Of a stretch of 47,366 nt of DNA, positions 17,780 to 25,492 are shown in pieces. Below the pieces are notes generated by a model, which was given only the letters and a program-made list of their open reading frames with translations, was not told the DNA's origin and did not search any database. How positions within the stretch are numbered: the stretch's first letter is position 1; each line of letters opens with the position of its first letter. The position numbers and the translations under genes were made by a program. The DNA is from Thermodesulfovibrionia bacterium (GTDB taxonomy: Bacteria > Nitrospirota > Thermodesulfovibrionia > UBA6902): positions 1-47,366 of the forward strand of contig CAMYND010000014.1 in assembly GCA_947259645.1 (NCBI GenBank). The letters are read 5' to 3'.

Positions 17780-18235
17780 CTACTTACCAAATTCTTTGTC
17801 TATTGCTCTTTTTATTTCGTTAACTGACTTTCCCTGTTTATAAAGCTGGGTGACCCTCAAGGCCTCCTTCTGGCAAAGCTGTCAACCAGCGCCATGCTTG
17901 TCAGTAAAGCAGCTTAAAAGTGTTTTGTGATTGAACGGCGGCGCATCGCAGTAACAGTAACAATAAACTTCATTCAATATCTCCGGATTTTTTTGGGCCG
18001 CAGCATACGCCATTCTTGTCTGCCCGCTGAACATGGCGGGATCCAGGACAGGCCTTGTTTCCTTTTCTGTTAGATTGAATGATTTACCCGCTTCAGCCTT
18101 ACTGCCGAAGAAGGGCAGGTTTCCTGTTCCGGCGAGCACCGCAACAACCACTGCTACTGCAGCTATTACCCAGAGGACCGGGCTTCTTTTCTTCTCAGGG
18201 GGCTGATTCTTTTTCCCCTTGTCTTTACTAGCCAT
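17780..18235 (-). CDS. CYCXC (PCYCGC-motif) family protein, selenocysteine-containing
   Basis: A 151-residue protein when the TGA at 17884-17882 (codon 118) is read as Sec. It has a basic N-terminus, a hydrophobic segment (about 20-36) that would anchor or export it, and a Cys cluster CYCYC (92, 94, 96). FNHKTLLSCF (Cys109) and HGAG-U-QLC (Sec118, Cys121) follow, then a helical tail EALRVTQLYKQGKSVNEIKRAID, ending at TAG. In the PCYCGC/CYCXC family the residue after HGAx is a conserved Cys and the EAxxxxxLxxxGKSVxxIRxxID tail is conserved, so stopping at TGA would remove a family-specific region. GGAGGT precedes the ATG by 5 bases. Function is unknown; a periplasmic redox or metal role is inferred. 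Confidence 0.88.
17855..17884 (-). promoter_or_regulatory. UGA-Sec codon and candidate SECIS hairpin (CYCXC gene)
   Basis: On the minus strand the TGA (17884-17882) is followed after 16 bases by a tight loop AGG (17865-17863). The loop is closed by AAGG/CCTT, a tandem G-A internal mismatch and an outer CC/GG. The loop offset equals that in the neighbouring TlpA-like gene. The stem is weaker, so the structure is less certain than the recoding itself. Confidence 0.5.
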
Positions 18236-18309
18236 TCAACACCTCCATTTGTGTGATGAGTAAAACGGTTTTCATTGGATTCTCTTTATCTATGATCTGT
18301 GACCACACG

Positions 18310-18648
18310 TTAATATATTGATCTGACCCTGCCTGTCTGGCGGTCAAAAATAATTATATCAACAACTTTGGCCTTCTCTTTGATCTTTGCCCTGATAAAC
18401 CTCCCTCTTTTGTGTTCAACCTCAACAGACAGTCCTTTCTTGTGATAATAATCTATCATCGCTTTTCTGGCTTCGTCATGACTCATCGGCGTCTTACAGG
18501 TACCGTATTTCGTACATTCGGGGCAGAAGTCTCCATAGGGTGTTACTTTCTTTCTTTCGTGATCTGAAAAACCGCTGGTTGGGAACAAAAGCAGCATCAC
18601 AGGAATAAGCAGCACAACTAATCGATATTGTTTACACGTACTATTCAT
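18310..18648 (-). CDS. small secreted protein with CxxC-x5-C motif
   Basis: A 112-residue protein with a signal peptide (VVLLIPVMLLLFPTSGFS). The mature part starts with YGDFCPECTKYGTCK (Cys42, Cys45, Cys51), followed by MSHDEARKAMIDYYHKKGL and a basic beta-hairpin-like region ending VDIIIFDRQTGRVRSIY. I do not recognise a named family. The start at 18648 is preferred because AGAAGA lies about 5 bases upstream and the signal peptide begins there; an earlier in-frame codon at 18714 lacks support. It lies 74 bp upstream of the CYCXC selenoprotein gene on the same strand, so it may be co-transcribed and act with it in the envelope. Confidence 0.8.
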   Translation of the reverse strand: MNSTCKQYRLVVLLIPVMLLLFPTSGFSDHERKKVTPYGDFCPECTKYGTCKTPMSHDEARKAMIDYYHKKGLSVEVEHKRGRFIRAKIKEKAKVVDIIIFDRQTGRVRSIY

Positions 18649-18773
18649 ATTCTTCTGTTTATACGATAATAAAAAAAAGTGAAGAAATTGTGAACAGCTT
18701 ATAGAAATAAGCAATACTCCTCAAAGAATAAATTAACTGTCCTCTTCATCTCTTCTGTCATTTGTTTCTCCTG

Positions 18774-20129
18774 TTAAAAAACAACCGTAAACCTTGCACC
18801 TTTACCCGGCCTGCTCCGAAGCTCTACCTTGCCCCCCATTACCTCGGTTAATTCCTTTACAATCGCAAGGCCAAGCCCCTTGCCTTCTGATGAGGCATCC
18901 TTGTGAAACCTCTTAAAAACACTGGTAATCATCTCCTCGGCAATGCCCTTGCCAGTATCTTCAACAGAAAGATAAAAGCCCTTTGGCCCTTCCTTACTGA
19001 ACTCACCCCAGAACACCCTGATGCCTCCGCTGCTGGTAAACTTATACGCATTTGACAAAAGATTGTTCAGCACAATATGAAGTTTCTCAGGATAGGTCCG
19101 GACAGTAATTAAAGGCCCTTCTGTTTTAATATATAAACCTTTTTCTTCAATAATTTTTCTCATCCCGCTGACGATAGACTCCACAAACTCTTTGATATCA
19201 AGTTCTTCAGATGGTCCCCGTTTAAAGAAACTGGCTTCAGCCTGTGTCACATCTTCAATACCTTCAACGAGAGACGTAATCCTCTGAATTTCAGACTTTA
19301 CATTATCTATCACCTCCAGTGGATCTGAAATAATTCCGTCCTCAATTGCTTCAAGGTTACCCCTGATTATCGTAAGAGGAGTTCTCAGTTCATGGGCGAT
19401 ATTCGAGGTCAGATGTTTGCGCAATGCGTCTTCTCGCTGCAGGGCATCTGCCATATAATTAAAGGTTTCTCTCAGCTCATCCAGCTCGTCTCTAAATATA
19501 TTATGCGGCACAGGCTCAGTTACAGAAAAATCACCGTCTGCAATCTTTTTTGCCGAAACATTCAGGCGCCTCAGGGGATTTGACAGATACATGGTGAACA
19601 TTATCGACATAATAAGTGCTCCGCCCCCGGCTATCAGAAATGATATGATCAGGAAATTCCTGCCTCTGTCCCTGAATATCTCTTCTTTTAAGGGGATGAT
19701 CCCGGATCTCTCAACAGGTCGAACATACAATTTACCGATCTCATCTCCTTTGACATAAAGGGGATACCAGCGATATTCTCCCCTTCCGGATGTCAGGTTC
19801 AAAAAGGAGCTCATCCGTTCGATCATATTGGGATTCATTCTAGACAAAACATCTGATGACGAGAGAACTCTTTCACCTTCAAAGTCCTCAATATAGGCCT
19901 CAAATCCGAGCATCATGCTCCAGTGAACCGCTTCGGTAAGAAGACCCATGTTCCATTCACCTTCTTTGTAGCTCCCTTCGACGGACGCCATAACCCAGTA
20001 TATCTGATCTTCTTCCGTCCCGCGGACAAAGTCATCAAAATCTCCGATTATAAGACGCTCAAATACTACATTGGAAAGAAGGGCAATCAGGATAATAAAC
20101 AGAAATGCAAGAAATAGCTTAGTCCTCAT
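18774..20129 (-). CDS. sensor histidine kinase (two transmembrane segments, HAMP)
   Basis: A 451-residue membrane sensor kinase. It has TM1 (about 4-24), a periplasmic sensing region (about 25-150), TM2 (about 153-180), HAMP (about 180-235), a dimerisation/phospho-acceptor helix with HELRTPLTIIRGN, and an ATPase domain. That domain has an N-box NNLLSNAYKFT, VEDTGKGI and GKGLGLAIVKEL. The architecture is BaeS-like and the signal is not known. Its first codons overlap the end of the response regulator gene by 11 bp, so the two are co-translated. Adjacency to the thiol/selenol cluster is notable but there is a 125-bp gap, so regulation of that cluster is only a hypothesis. Confidence 0.92.
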   Translation of the reverse strand: MRTKLFLAFLFIILIALLSNVVFERLIIGDFDDFVRGTEEDQIYWVMASVEGSYKEGEWNMGLLTEAVHWSMMLGFEAYIEDFEGERVLSSSDVLSRMNPNMIERMSSFLNLTSGRGEYRWYPLYVKGDEIGKLYVRPVERSGIIPLKEEIFRDRGRNFLIISFLIAGGGALIMSIMFTMYLSNPLRRLNVSAKKIADGDFSVTEPVPHNIFRDELDELRETFNYMADALQREDALRKHLTSNIAHELRTPLTIIRGNLEAIEDGIISDPLEVIDNVKSEIQRITSLVEGIEDVTQAEASFFKRGPSEELDIKEFVESIVSGMRKIIEEKGLYIKTEGPLITVRTYPEKLHIVLNNLLSNAYKFTSSGGIRVFWGEFSKEGPKGFYLSVEDTGKGIAEEMITSVFKRFHKDASSEGKGLGLAIVKELTEVMGGKVELRSRPGKGARFTVVF

Positions 20130-20811
20130 CAGGAATACCGACGAATTTGTACCCTACTCCATAGACTGTTTTAAGATAAACCGGTGACTTCTGGTCGTCT
20201 TCGATTTTGTGGCGGATATTTTTTATATGGGCATCAATTGTGCGGTCATAACCCTCAAAGTCATAGCCGAGGATTATATTGACCAGCTGCAGGCGGGTGT
20301 ACACCTGACCGGGGTGGTCCGCTATGCACTGCAATAATTTAAATTCAGTGGGTGTGAGAACAACCGTTTCCCCTTTTTTAGTGACCTCAAAGCGTGCAGA
20401 GTCAATAATAAGGTCTTTCTTGTTAAAACTGACAAATTCTTTTGGTCCTTTCACTCTTCTCAATAATGCCTTAACCCGCGCGACAAGTTCCCTCGGGCTG
20501 AAGGGCTTAACAACATAGTCATCAGCCCCGATCCCAAGCCCCTTGATTCGGTCCTCTTCTTCGCTTTTCGCGGTAAGCATGATGATCGGCACATCCGAGT
20601 CATTGCGAATCGTCTGACAGATGTCTTCACCTTCCATATCAGGAAGCATGAGGTCCAGTATGATGAGATCAAAACCCTGTTTAAAGGCGGTAAGAGCTTC
20701 ATCCCCGGTCTTAGCGAGAACTACCTGGTACTGTTCTTTTTCCAGATAGGCCTTAACGATCTCGGCGATTTTTTGTTCATCTTCAACAACAAGAACTTTT
20801 CTCCCTTTCAT
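20119..20811 (-). CDS. OmpR/PhoB-type response regulator
   Basis: A 230-residue regulator with a receiver domain (VLVVEDEQ acidic pair, LIILDLMLP phospho-acceptor Asp, LTAKSEE, KPFSPREL) and a C-terminal winged helix (LTPTEFKLLQ, DRTIDAHIKNIRHKI, VYGVGYKF). It is the partner of the adjacent kinase. I place the start at ATG 20811 (MKGRKVLVVEDE). There is no Shine-Dalgarno, and a TATCAT -10-like hexamer ends 6 bases upstream, but no good -35 is visible. It is divergent from yggS. Confidence 0.92.
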   Translation of the reverse strand: MKGRKVLVVEDEQKIAEIVKAYLEKEQYQVVLAKTGDEALTAFKQGFDLIILDLMLPDMEGEDICQTIRNDSDVPIIMLTAKSEEEDRIKGLGIGADDYVVKPFSPRELVARVKALLRRVKGPKEFVSFNKKDLIIDSARFEVTKKGETVVLTPTEFKLLQCIADHPGQVYTRLQLVNIILGYDFEGYDRTIDAHIKNIRHKIEDDQKSPVYLKTVYGVGYKFVGIPDED

Positions 20812-20904
20812 GATAAAATGATACCACAAAACTTATGAAATAATTGTGAAATTATATTCAGTTACCTTGCCAAGATCTTTGAAAACATGATAATCTGTTA
20901 AGCG

Positions 20905-21609
20905 ATGAGTATAGGCAATTCACTCAATTCTGTCCAGAACAAGATCACTGACGCAGCCCTGAAGTCCGGAAGAATGCCCGATGAAATAAAGCTCGTCTCT
21001 GTTTCTAAAAAAATTGAGCTTGCGCGAATCCTGGAAGCTGTCAGGGCAGGAGCCCATATACTGGGAGAAAACAGGGTTCAGGAAGCAGATGAAAAGATAG
21101 AACAGTTCAGGGAAGAAAAAAAGCGCTTCTCAGATCTGCCCCCTGTTGAATGGCATTTGATTGGAACCCTCCAGAAAAACAAGGCCCGCCATGCAGTGCG
21201 CTTATTTGATCTGATACATTCTGTGGATTCTGTTGAACTTGCCGAAGAGCTTGACAGGCAGGCAAAAAAAATAAACAAGATACAGAGATTTCTGATCCAG
21301 ATGAAGCTTTCAGACGAACCTGCCAAACACGGTATTACGGCAAAAAACGTCTGGACACTGCTTGATAAGTCCTCAGCTATGGAGAATTTAAAGATTGAAG
21401 GCTTTATGACAATGCCTCCTTTTTTCAGCGACCCTGAAAATGCGAGGCCCTACTTCAGAAAACTTCGCGAACTGGCAAAAGAGTGTCTGAGCAAAGGGTT
21501 TCCTGTTCATGAATTGTCAATGGGCATGTCAAATGACTTCGAAGTCGCCATAGAAGAAGGTTCAACCATGGTTCGTGTTGGAACCGCTATATTTGGAGTA
21601 CGGCACTAG
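20905..21609 (+). CDS. yggS: YggS/PROSC family pyridoxal phosphate homeostasis protein
   Basis: A 234-residue PLP-binding TIM-barrel protein of the YggS family, which buffers PLP and has no known catalytic activity. Family motifs include LVSVSKKI with the PLP lysine, LGENRVQEADEKI, EWHLIGTLQKNKAR, IHSVDS, GFMTMPPFF, LSMGMSNDFEVAIEEGSTMVRVGTAIFG. It heads the plus-strand run that includes proC and yggT, a common neighbourhood. No Shine-Dalgarno is seen. TTGCCA-16-GATAAT ends 10 bases before the ATG, suggesting a very short leader. Confidence 0.94.
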   Translation: MSIGNSLNSVQNKITDAALKSGRMPDEIKLVSVSKKIELARILEAVRAGAHILGENRVQEADEKIEQFREEKKRFSDLPPVEWHLIGTLQKNKARHAVRLFDLIHSVDSVELAEELDRQAKKINKIQRFLIQMKLSDEPAKHGITAKNVWTLLDKSSAMENLKIEGFMTMPPFFSDPENARPYFRKLRELAKECLSKGFPVHELSMGMSNDFEVAIEEGSTMVRVGTAIFGVRH

Positions 21610-21655
21610 ACCATGAACCTGTAAATATGCGACAAAAACGGTATACTAATCAGTT

Positions 21656-22444
21656 ATGAAAATCGGTTTTATAGGCGGCGGAAATATGGCGGAAGCCATG
21701 ATAAAGGGCATGACATCCCGGGGGATGAAAAACATTCTTGTCTCTGATCCCGGAGAAGAAAGAAGGGCCCTGCTCAGGCAACAGTATAATGTTGACACCA
21801 CCTCATCGAATACTGATACAGTTCGGAACTGCACCATCATTATACTTGCTGTCAAGCCGCAGATAATGGACACTGTGCTTAATGAAATCGCTGATATCGT
21901 AACTGATGAAAAAACAGTCGTCTCAATTGCCGCAGGAATCACACTTTCCTGCTTATCATCGAGACTGAAGACCAGTAAGCTCATCAGAGTAATGCCTAAT
22001 ACGCCGGCACTGGTTCAGAAGGGGATGAGTGTCATGTCTTTGTGTGAGTGCTTATCTGACAGTACTATGGGAGGAGTGAGAGAAATATTCATGTCAATTG
22101 GTGAAGTCAGGGTCCTCCCTGAAAAATATATGGATGCCGTAACCGCGGTTTCCGGGAGCGGCCCCGGGTTTATTGCTTATTTTATAGAGGCCATGATTGA
22201 GGCAGGAAAAGAGGTTGGATTAAACGACGATGATGCAACAACACTCGTTGTCCAGACCGCTGTCGGGACAGCAAAGCTCCTGGAAAGCGGGATCTCACCT
22301 GCACAGCTCCGCGAAATGGTAACATCCCCGGGAGGCACCACATTTGCCGGACTCCAGTCATTTGAGGACAAAAAACTGAAAGATGTGGTTAAATATGCTA
22401 TTGAAGCTGCCAGGAAACGGTCTGAAGAACTGGGTAAAACGTAA
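21656..22444 (+). CDS. proC: pyrroline-5-carboxylate reductase
   Basis: ProC performs the last step of proline synthesis, NAD(P)H reduction of pyrroline-5-carboxylate. The 262-residue protein has the Rossmann motif GFIGGGNMAEAMIKGM, AVKPQ, RVMPNTPALV, VSGSGPGFIAYFIEAM and the C-terminal signature VTSPGGTTFAGL. It follows yggS by 46 bp. A TATACT hexamer at 21642-21647 lies 8 bases before the ATG and no Shine-Dalgarno is visible. proA is also in this window (38-39 kb) but not adjacent. Confidence 0.96.
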   Translation: MKIGFIGGGNMAEAMIKGMTSRGMKNILVSDPGEERRALLRQQYNVDTTSSNTDTVRNCTIIILAVKPQIMDTVLNEIADIVTDEKTVVSIAAGITLSCLSSRLKTSKLIRVMPNTPALVQKGMSVMSLCECLSDSTMGGVREIFMSIGEVRVLPEKYMDAVTAVSGSGPGFIAYFIEAMIEAGKEVGLNDDDATTLVVQTAVGTAKLLESGISPAQLREMVTSPGGTTFAGLQSFEDKKLKDVVKYAIEAARKRSEELGKT

Positions 22445-22473
22445 TGGGCAGTTCGAGGTACAGGAGGAAGTAA

Positions 22474-22779
22474 ATGTTTATTTTTGGTGACATCATAGTC
22501 GCGATTGCGCACATTATTGATTATGCACTGGGGCTCTATAAAATCGTAATTATAGTTGCCGCGTTAATCAGCTGGGTAAATCCTGACCCCTACAACCCGA
22601 TTGTACGCTTTCTCCATTCTGTGACTGAACCTGTTCTCAGACCGATCAGGAATTTTATCGGATATCGCCTGGGTCCTATCGATATATCTCCCATAGTTGT
22701 CATCCTTATCATCATTTTCATTCAAATGTCTCTGGTTCGGATTTTAATGAAGGTAGGCTATCAATTGGGAGGAGGTTAA
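22474..22779 (+). CDS. yggT: YggT family integral membrane protein
   Basis: A 101-residue membrane protein with two hydrophobic segments (about 15-38 and 70-95) separated by the family motif WVNPDPYNPIVRFLHSVTEPVLRPIRNFI. The role of YggT is not firmly known; it is linked to osmotic or cell-division clusters. AGGAGG lies 6 bases before the ATG. It sits between proC and divIVA, as in many bacterial yggS-proC-yggT-divIVA runs. Confidence 0.93.
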   Translation: MFIFGDIIVAIAHIIDYALGLYKIVIIVAALISWVNPDPYNPIVRFLHSVTEPVLRPIRNFIGYRLGPIDISPIVVILIIIFIQMSLVRILMKVGYQLGGG

Positions 22780-22869
22780 GGTCCGTTTCCCATAAATGCA
22801 GGCATATCGCAGTAACTTGTATAGACAATAATTACCGTTAATCCTTGATGCTACATAGAGGGAGAACAG

Positions 22870-23352
22870 ATGAGAATAACGCCGCTTGATATTCAGCAGA
22901 AACAGTTTGCAACCAAGTTCCGGGGTTTTGATATGGAGGAAGTCGATTCCTTTCTCGAACTTTTAAGAGAAGAAATGGAAGAACTTCTGAGAGATAATGC
23001 CAACTTGCGCGAGGAAGCCAGGAGATTTGAGAAGCAGTTAAAAGAGTACAAAAACATTGAGACAACGTTGAGAGACACGATGGTTAAAACCCAGCAGATG
23101 GTGGAAGAATACCAGGGCACTGCAAAAAAAGATGCTGATCTGATGTTAAAAGAAGCTTCTCTTCAGGCTGATCAGGTTATGCATGACGCGCAAGGGGAAA
23201 AAATAAAGCTTCAGGAAGACATAACAGACCTGAAAGTTCTTAAGAGACATATGAAAGAAGAGATCAGGCGGCTTCTGGAAAGATACGCGAGAGAACTGGA
23301 CTTCGACACGAGGCGCGACGACGAGGTACCCGATGAAACACAAAACCCTTAA
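22870..23352 (+). CDS. divIVA: DivIVA domain-containing coiled-coil protein
   Basis: A 160-residue cytoplasmic protein. The N-terminal DivIVA lipid-binding motif is ITPLDIQQKQFATKFRGFDMEEVDSFL, followed by long coiled-coil heptads (about 30-155) rich in Glu, Lys and Arg. Family members bind curved membrane and organise cell poles or division. The end overlaps the start of hisS by 20 bp, pointing to coupled translation. GGGAG lies upstream of the ATG. Confidence 0.92.
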   Translation: MRITPLDIQQKQFATKFRGFDMEEVDSFLELLREEMEELLRDNANLREEARRFEKQLKEYKNIETTLRDTMVKTQQMVEEYQGTAKKDADLMLKEASLQADQVMHDAQGEKIKLQEDITDLKVLKRHMKEEIRRLLERYARELDFDTRRDDEVPDETQNP

Positions 23353-24589
23353 GGGACTTCAGGATATCCTGCCGCCAGATATATCAATCTGGCATCACAT
23401 AGAAAAAACAGCTGCAAACATCTTCAAGAGTTACGGATATCACGAAATAAGACTTCCTATAATGGAGTCTACAGAAGTTTTTAAGCGTAGCATCGGTGAA
23501 ACGTCTGATATTGTTGAAAAGGAGATGTATACCTTTCAGGATAAGGGTGGACGCAGTGTGACACTCAGGCCCGAAGGAACAGCATCTTTTGTCAGGGCAT
23601 ATGTGGAACACCATTTACATAACAACCCACCCCCTCAGAAATATTATTATACCGGTCCTATGTTCCGATACGAGAGGCCCCAGGCGTTCAGGTACAGACA
23701 GTTTTATCAGATCGGCGCCGAAGCCATGGGCATTGAAGACCCTAAACTGGATGCCGAGATTATATCCATGCTGTCTCGCATTTTAGACAGCATCGGCCTT
23801 AAGGGCTTAAACTTTGAAATTACATCAATTGGCTGCAAAGAGTGCCGGCCGGACCACAAAATAGCATTAAAGAATTTCCTCGGCAGTAAGCTTGATGCCT
23901 TCTGCAGTGACTGCAGAAGGAGATATGACACAAACCCCTTGCGAATTCTTGACTGCAAGGTTCCTGCCTGTATTGAGTTGAGAAAAGGCTCGCCCCCTGT
24001 GCTGGACTATCTCTGCAAAGAATGTAAAGACCATTTTGACAGTCTGAATAAGTACCTGAAGCTCCTGAAGGTTCCTTATCGGGTCAATCCAAACCTCGTC
24101 AGGGGACTTGATTACTACACGAAGACCGCCTTTGAAGTAAGCAGCGAAAACCTTGGAAGCCAGAGTGCGGTTGCGGCCGGAGGAAGATATGACAGTATGG
24201 TAAAGGAATTTGGCGGTCCGCCAACTCCCGGTATAGGTTTTGCCATGGGAATGGAAAGAGTTATCCCTCTTCTGAAAGATGTAATTGAGATCTCTGATGG
24301 TCCTGAACTGCTCATTTGTCCCCTGGACAACGCTGCTTCTGAAAAAGGGCTGCACCTTGCTGAACTGCTCAGGGCCAAGGGCCTCTGGGTGGAAATCAAC
24401 CACGAAATCACCTCGCTGAAAAGCCAGATGAGAAAAGCTAATCGCATCAGCGCAAAGAATGTTATTGTGCTTGGTGATGATGAGATCAACAGTCATAAAA
24501 TAGTTGTGAAAAGCATGATTGACAAGGTCGAAAAAGAGTCAAAACTGGACGCAGACCAGATCGCAGCCATTCTTCAACAGCGCAGTTAA
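23333..24589 (+). CDS. hisS: histidyl-tRNA synthetase
   Basis: A class II aminoacyl-tRNA synthetase charging tRNA-His. The 418-residue protein shows motif 1 around FKSYGYHEIRLPIMES, motif 2 (MFRYERPQAFRYRQFYQIGAEAMG), the histidine-specific LVRGLDYYTKTAFEV and motif 3 (GIGFAMGMERV). The C-terminal anticodon-binding domain follows. A Cys-rich insertion between residues about 165 and 230 (CKECRPDH, CSDC, CKECKDHF) is a normal feature of many bacterial HisRS enzymes. The gene overlaps divIVA by 20 bp. Confidence 0.97.
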   Translation: MKHKTLKGLQDILPPDISIWHHIEKTAANIFKSYGYHEIRLPIMESTEVFKRSIGETSDIVEKEMYTFQDKGGRSVTLRPEGTASFVRAYVEHHLHNNPPPQKYYYTGPMFRYERPQAFRYRQFYQIGAEAMGIEDPKLDAEIISMLSRILDSIGLKGLNFEITSIGCKECRPDHKIALKNFLGSKLDAFCSDCRRRYDTNPLRILDCKVPACIELRKGSPPVLDYLCKECKDHFDSLNKYLKLLKVPYRVNPNLVRGLDYYTKTAFEVSSENLGSQSAVAAGGRYDSMVKEFGGPPTPGIGFAMGMERVIPLLKDVIEISDGPELLICPLDNAASEKGLHLAELLRAKGLWVEINHEITSLKSQMRKANRISAKNVIVLGDDEINSHKIVVKSMIDKVEKESKLDADQIAAILQQRS

Positions 24590-24615
24590 TTGTCCTGAAC
24601 ATCAATAATCGCAGA

Positions 24616-24644
24616 TTGACATAGCCTGCTACATTCATTATATT
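24616..24644 (+). promoter_or_regulatory. sigma70-type promoter, leaderless geometry, for mobA
   Basis: A perfect TTGACA (24616-24621), a 17-bp spacer and TATATT (24639-24644) are followed by only 6 bases before the mobA ATG at 24651. The expected start of transcription is the A of the ATG. There is no Shine-Dalgarno, so a leaderless mRNA is predicted. Confidence 0.75.
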
Positions 24645-24650
24645 TTTCAT

Positions 24651-25313
24651 ATGAGCAAATATATTAAAGACTGCAGTGCAGCCATCCTGGCAGGTGGTGA
24701 AAACAGGAGGATGCCTGTTCTTAAATCCTTTATCGAGGTTGAAGGCACACGAATCATCGAGAGAAACCTCAGACTCATGAAAAGTCTATTTCAGGAGTCA
24801 TTTATTGTGAGCAATCAGCCGGAGTTATATCTTTACCTCAATACCCCCCTGTTGGGTGACGTCTATGATAGTCGCGGTCCAATGACCGGAATTTTTACGT
24901 CACTGCTGAATTCCGGCAACCGCTGGGTTTTTGTGTCTGCCTGTGACATGCCCTTTATTAATAAAAACCTTATTTCATACATGGCATTAAAGAGAACTAA
25001 TGTGGACGCGGTAGTTCCCGTTGCCAATAATAAAGCAGAGCCTTTATTCGCCTTTTATAAAAAGAACCTGCTCCCATCCATGGAAAAGTGCCTTCTCAAG
25101 GGAGAAAAAAGTTTGAGAGACTTTTTAAACAGTAAAAGAGTAAAATATATCACAGCGGCAGAGCATAAGAGAATTGACAATGATATCATCTCTTTTGTTA
25201 ATCTGAATTCGTCAGAAGATATACATCGTTATTTAAATGCTGCAGACAGATCAAGGTTTATTAAAGAGGTAAAGAGGAGGGATAAATGTTCGGTCTTGGA
25301 GCAACTGAGTTAG
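24651..25313 (+). CDS. mobA: molybdenum cofactor guanylyltransferase
   Basis: MobA attaches GMP to molybdopterin to form the guanine dinucleotide cofactor. The 220-residue protein has [12 protein letters not shown] at the N-terminus (the nucleotide loop, without the usual GxDK ending but with LKSF), [15 protein letters not shown], the CDMPF metal-binding motif and [10 protein letters not shown] leaderless promoter precedes it. Its 3' end overlaps tatA by 28 bp. Pairing with tatA is sensible because many Mo-cofactor enzymes are Tat substrates. Confidence 0.9.
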   Translation: MSKYIKDCSAAILAGGENRRMPVLKSFIEVEGTRIIERNLRLMKSLFQESFIVSNQPELYLYLNTPLLGDVYDSRGPMTGIFTSLLNSGNRWVFVSACDMPFINKNLISYMALKRTNVDAVVPVANNKAEPLFAFYKKNLLPSMEKCLLKGEKSLRDFLNSKRVKYITAAEHKRIDNDIISFVNLNSSEDIHRYLNAADRSRFIKEVKRRDKCSVLEQLS

Positions 25314-25492
25314 TCATTATACTCATCATTGTAGTCATACTCTTTGGCGCGTCACGGCTGCCGGAAATAGGCAAAGGTGTTGGAGAAGCGATAAAAAATT
25401 TCAAAAAATCCACATCTGAAAACCCTGAAATAAATGTAACGCCGAATGATAAATCTGACGAAACCGGAGACGATCAGGAAAAAAAGGCGTAA
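25286..25492 (+). CDS. tatA: Sec-independent protein translocase TatA/E
   Basis: A 68-residue TatA family protein: a short N-terminal membrane helix ([14 protein letters not shown]), the conserved FG[20 protein letters not shown] amphipathic helix and an acidic, Lys-rich tail. TatA oligomers form the translocation pore for folded twin-arginine proteins. GAGGAGGGATAA precedes the ATG. It overlaps the mobA end and abuts alr, whose GTG follows directly after the TAA. Confidence 0.95.
   Translation: MFGLGATELVIILIIVVILFGASRLPEIGKGVGEAIKNFKKSTSENPEINVTPNDKSDETGDDQEKKA

Noticed and set aside
23867-24496. 209-residue minus-strand frame
   Set aside because: Antisense shadow of hisS.
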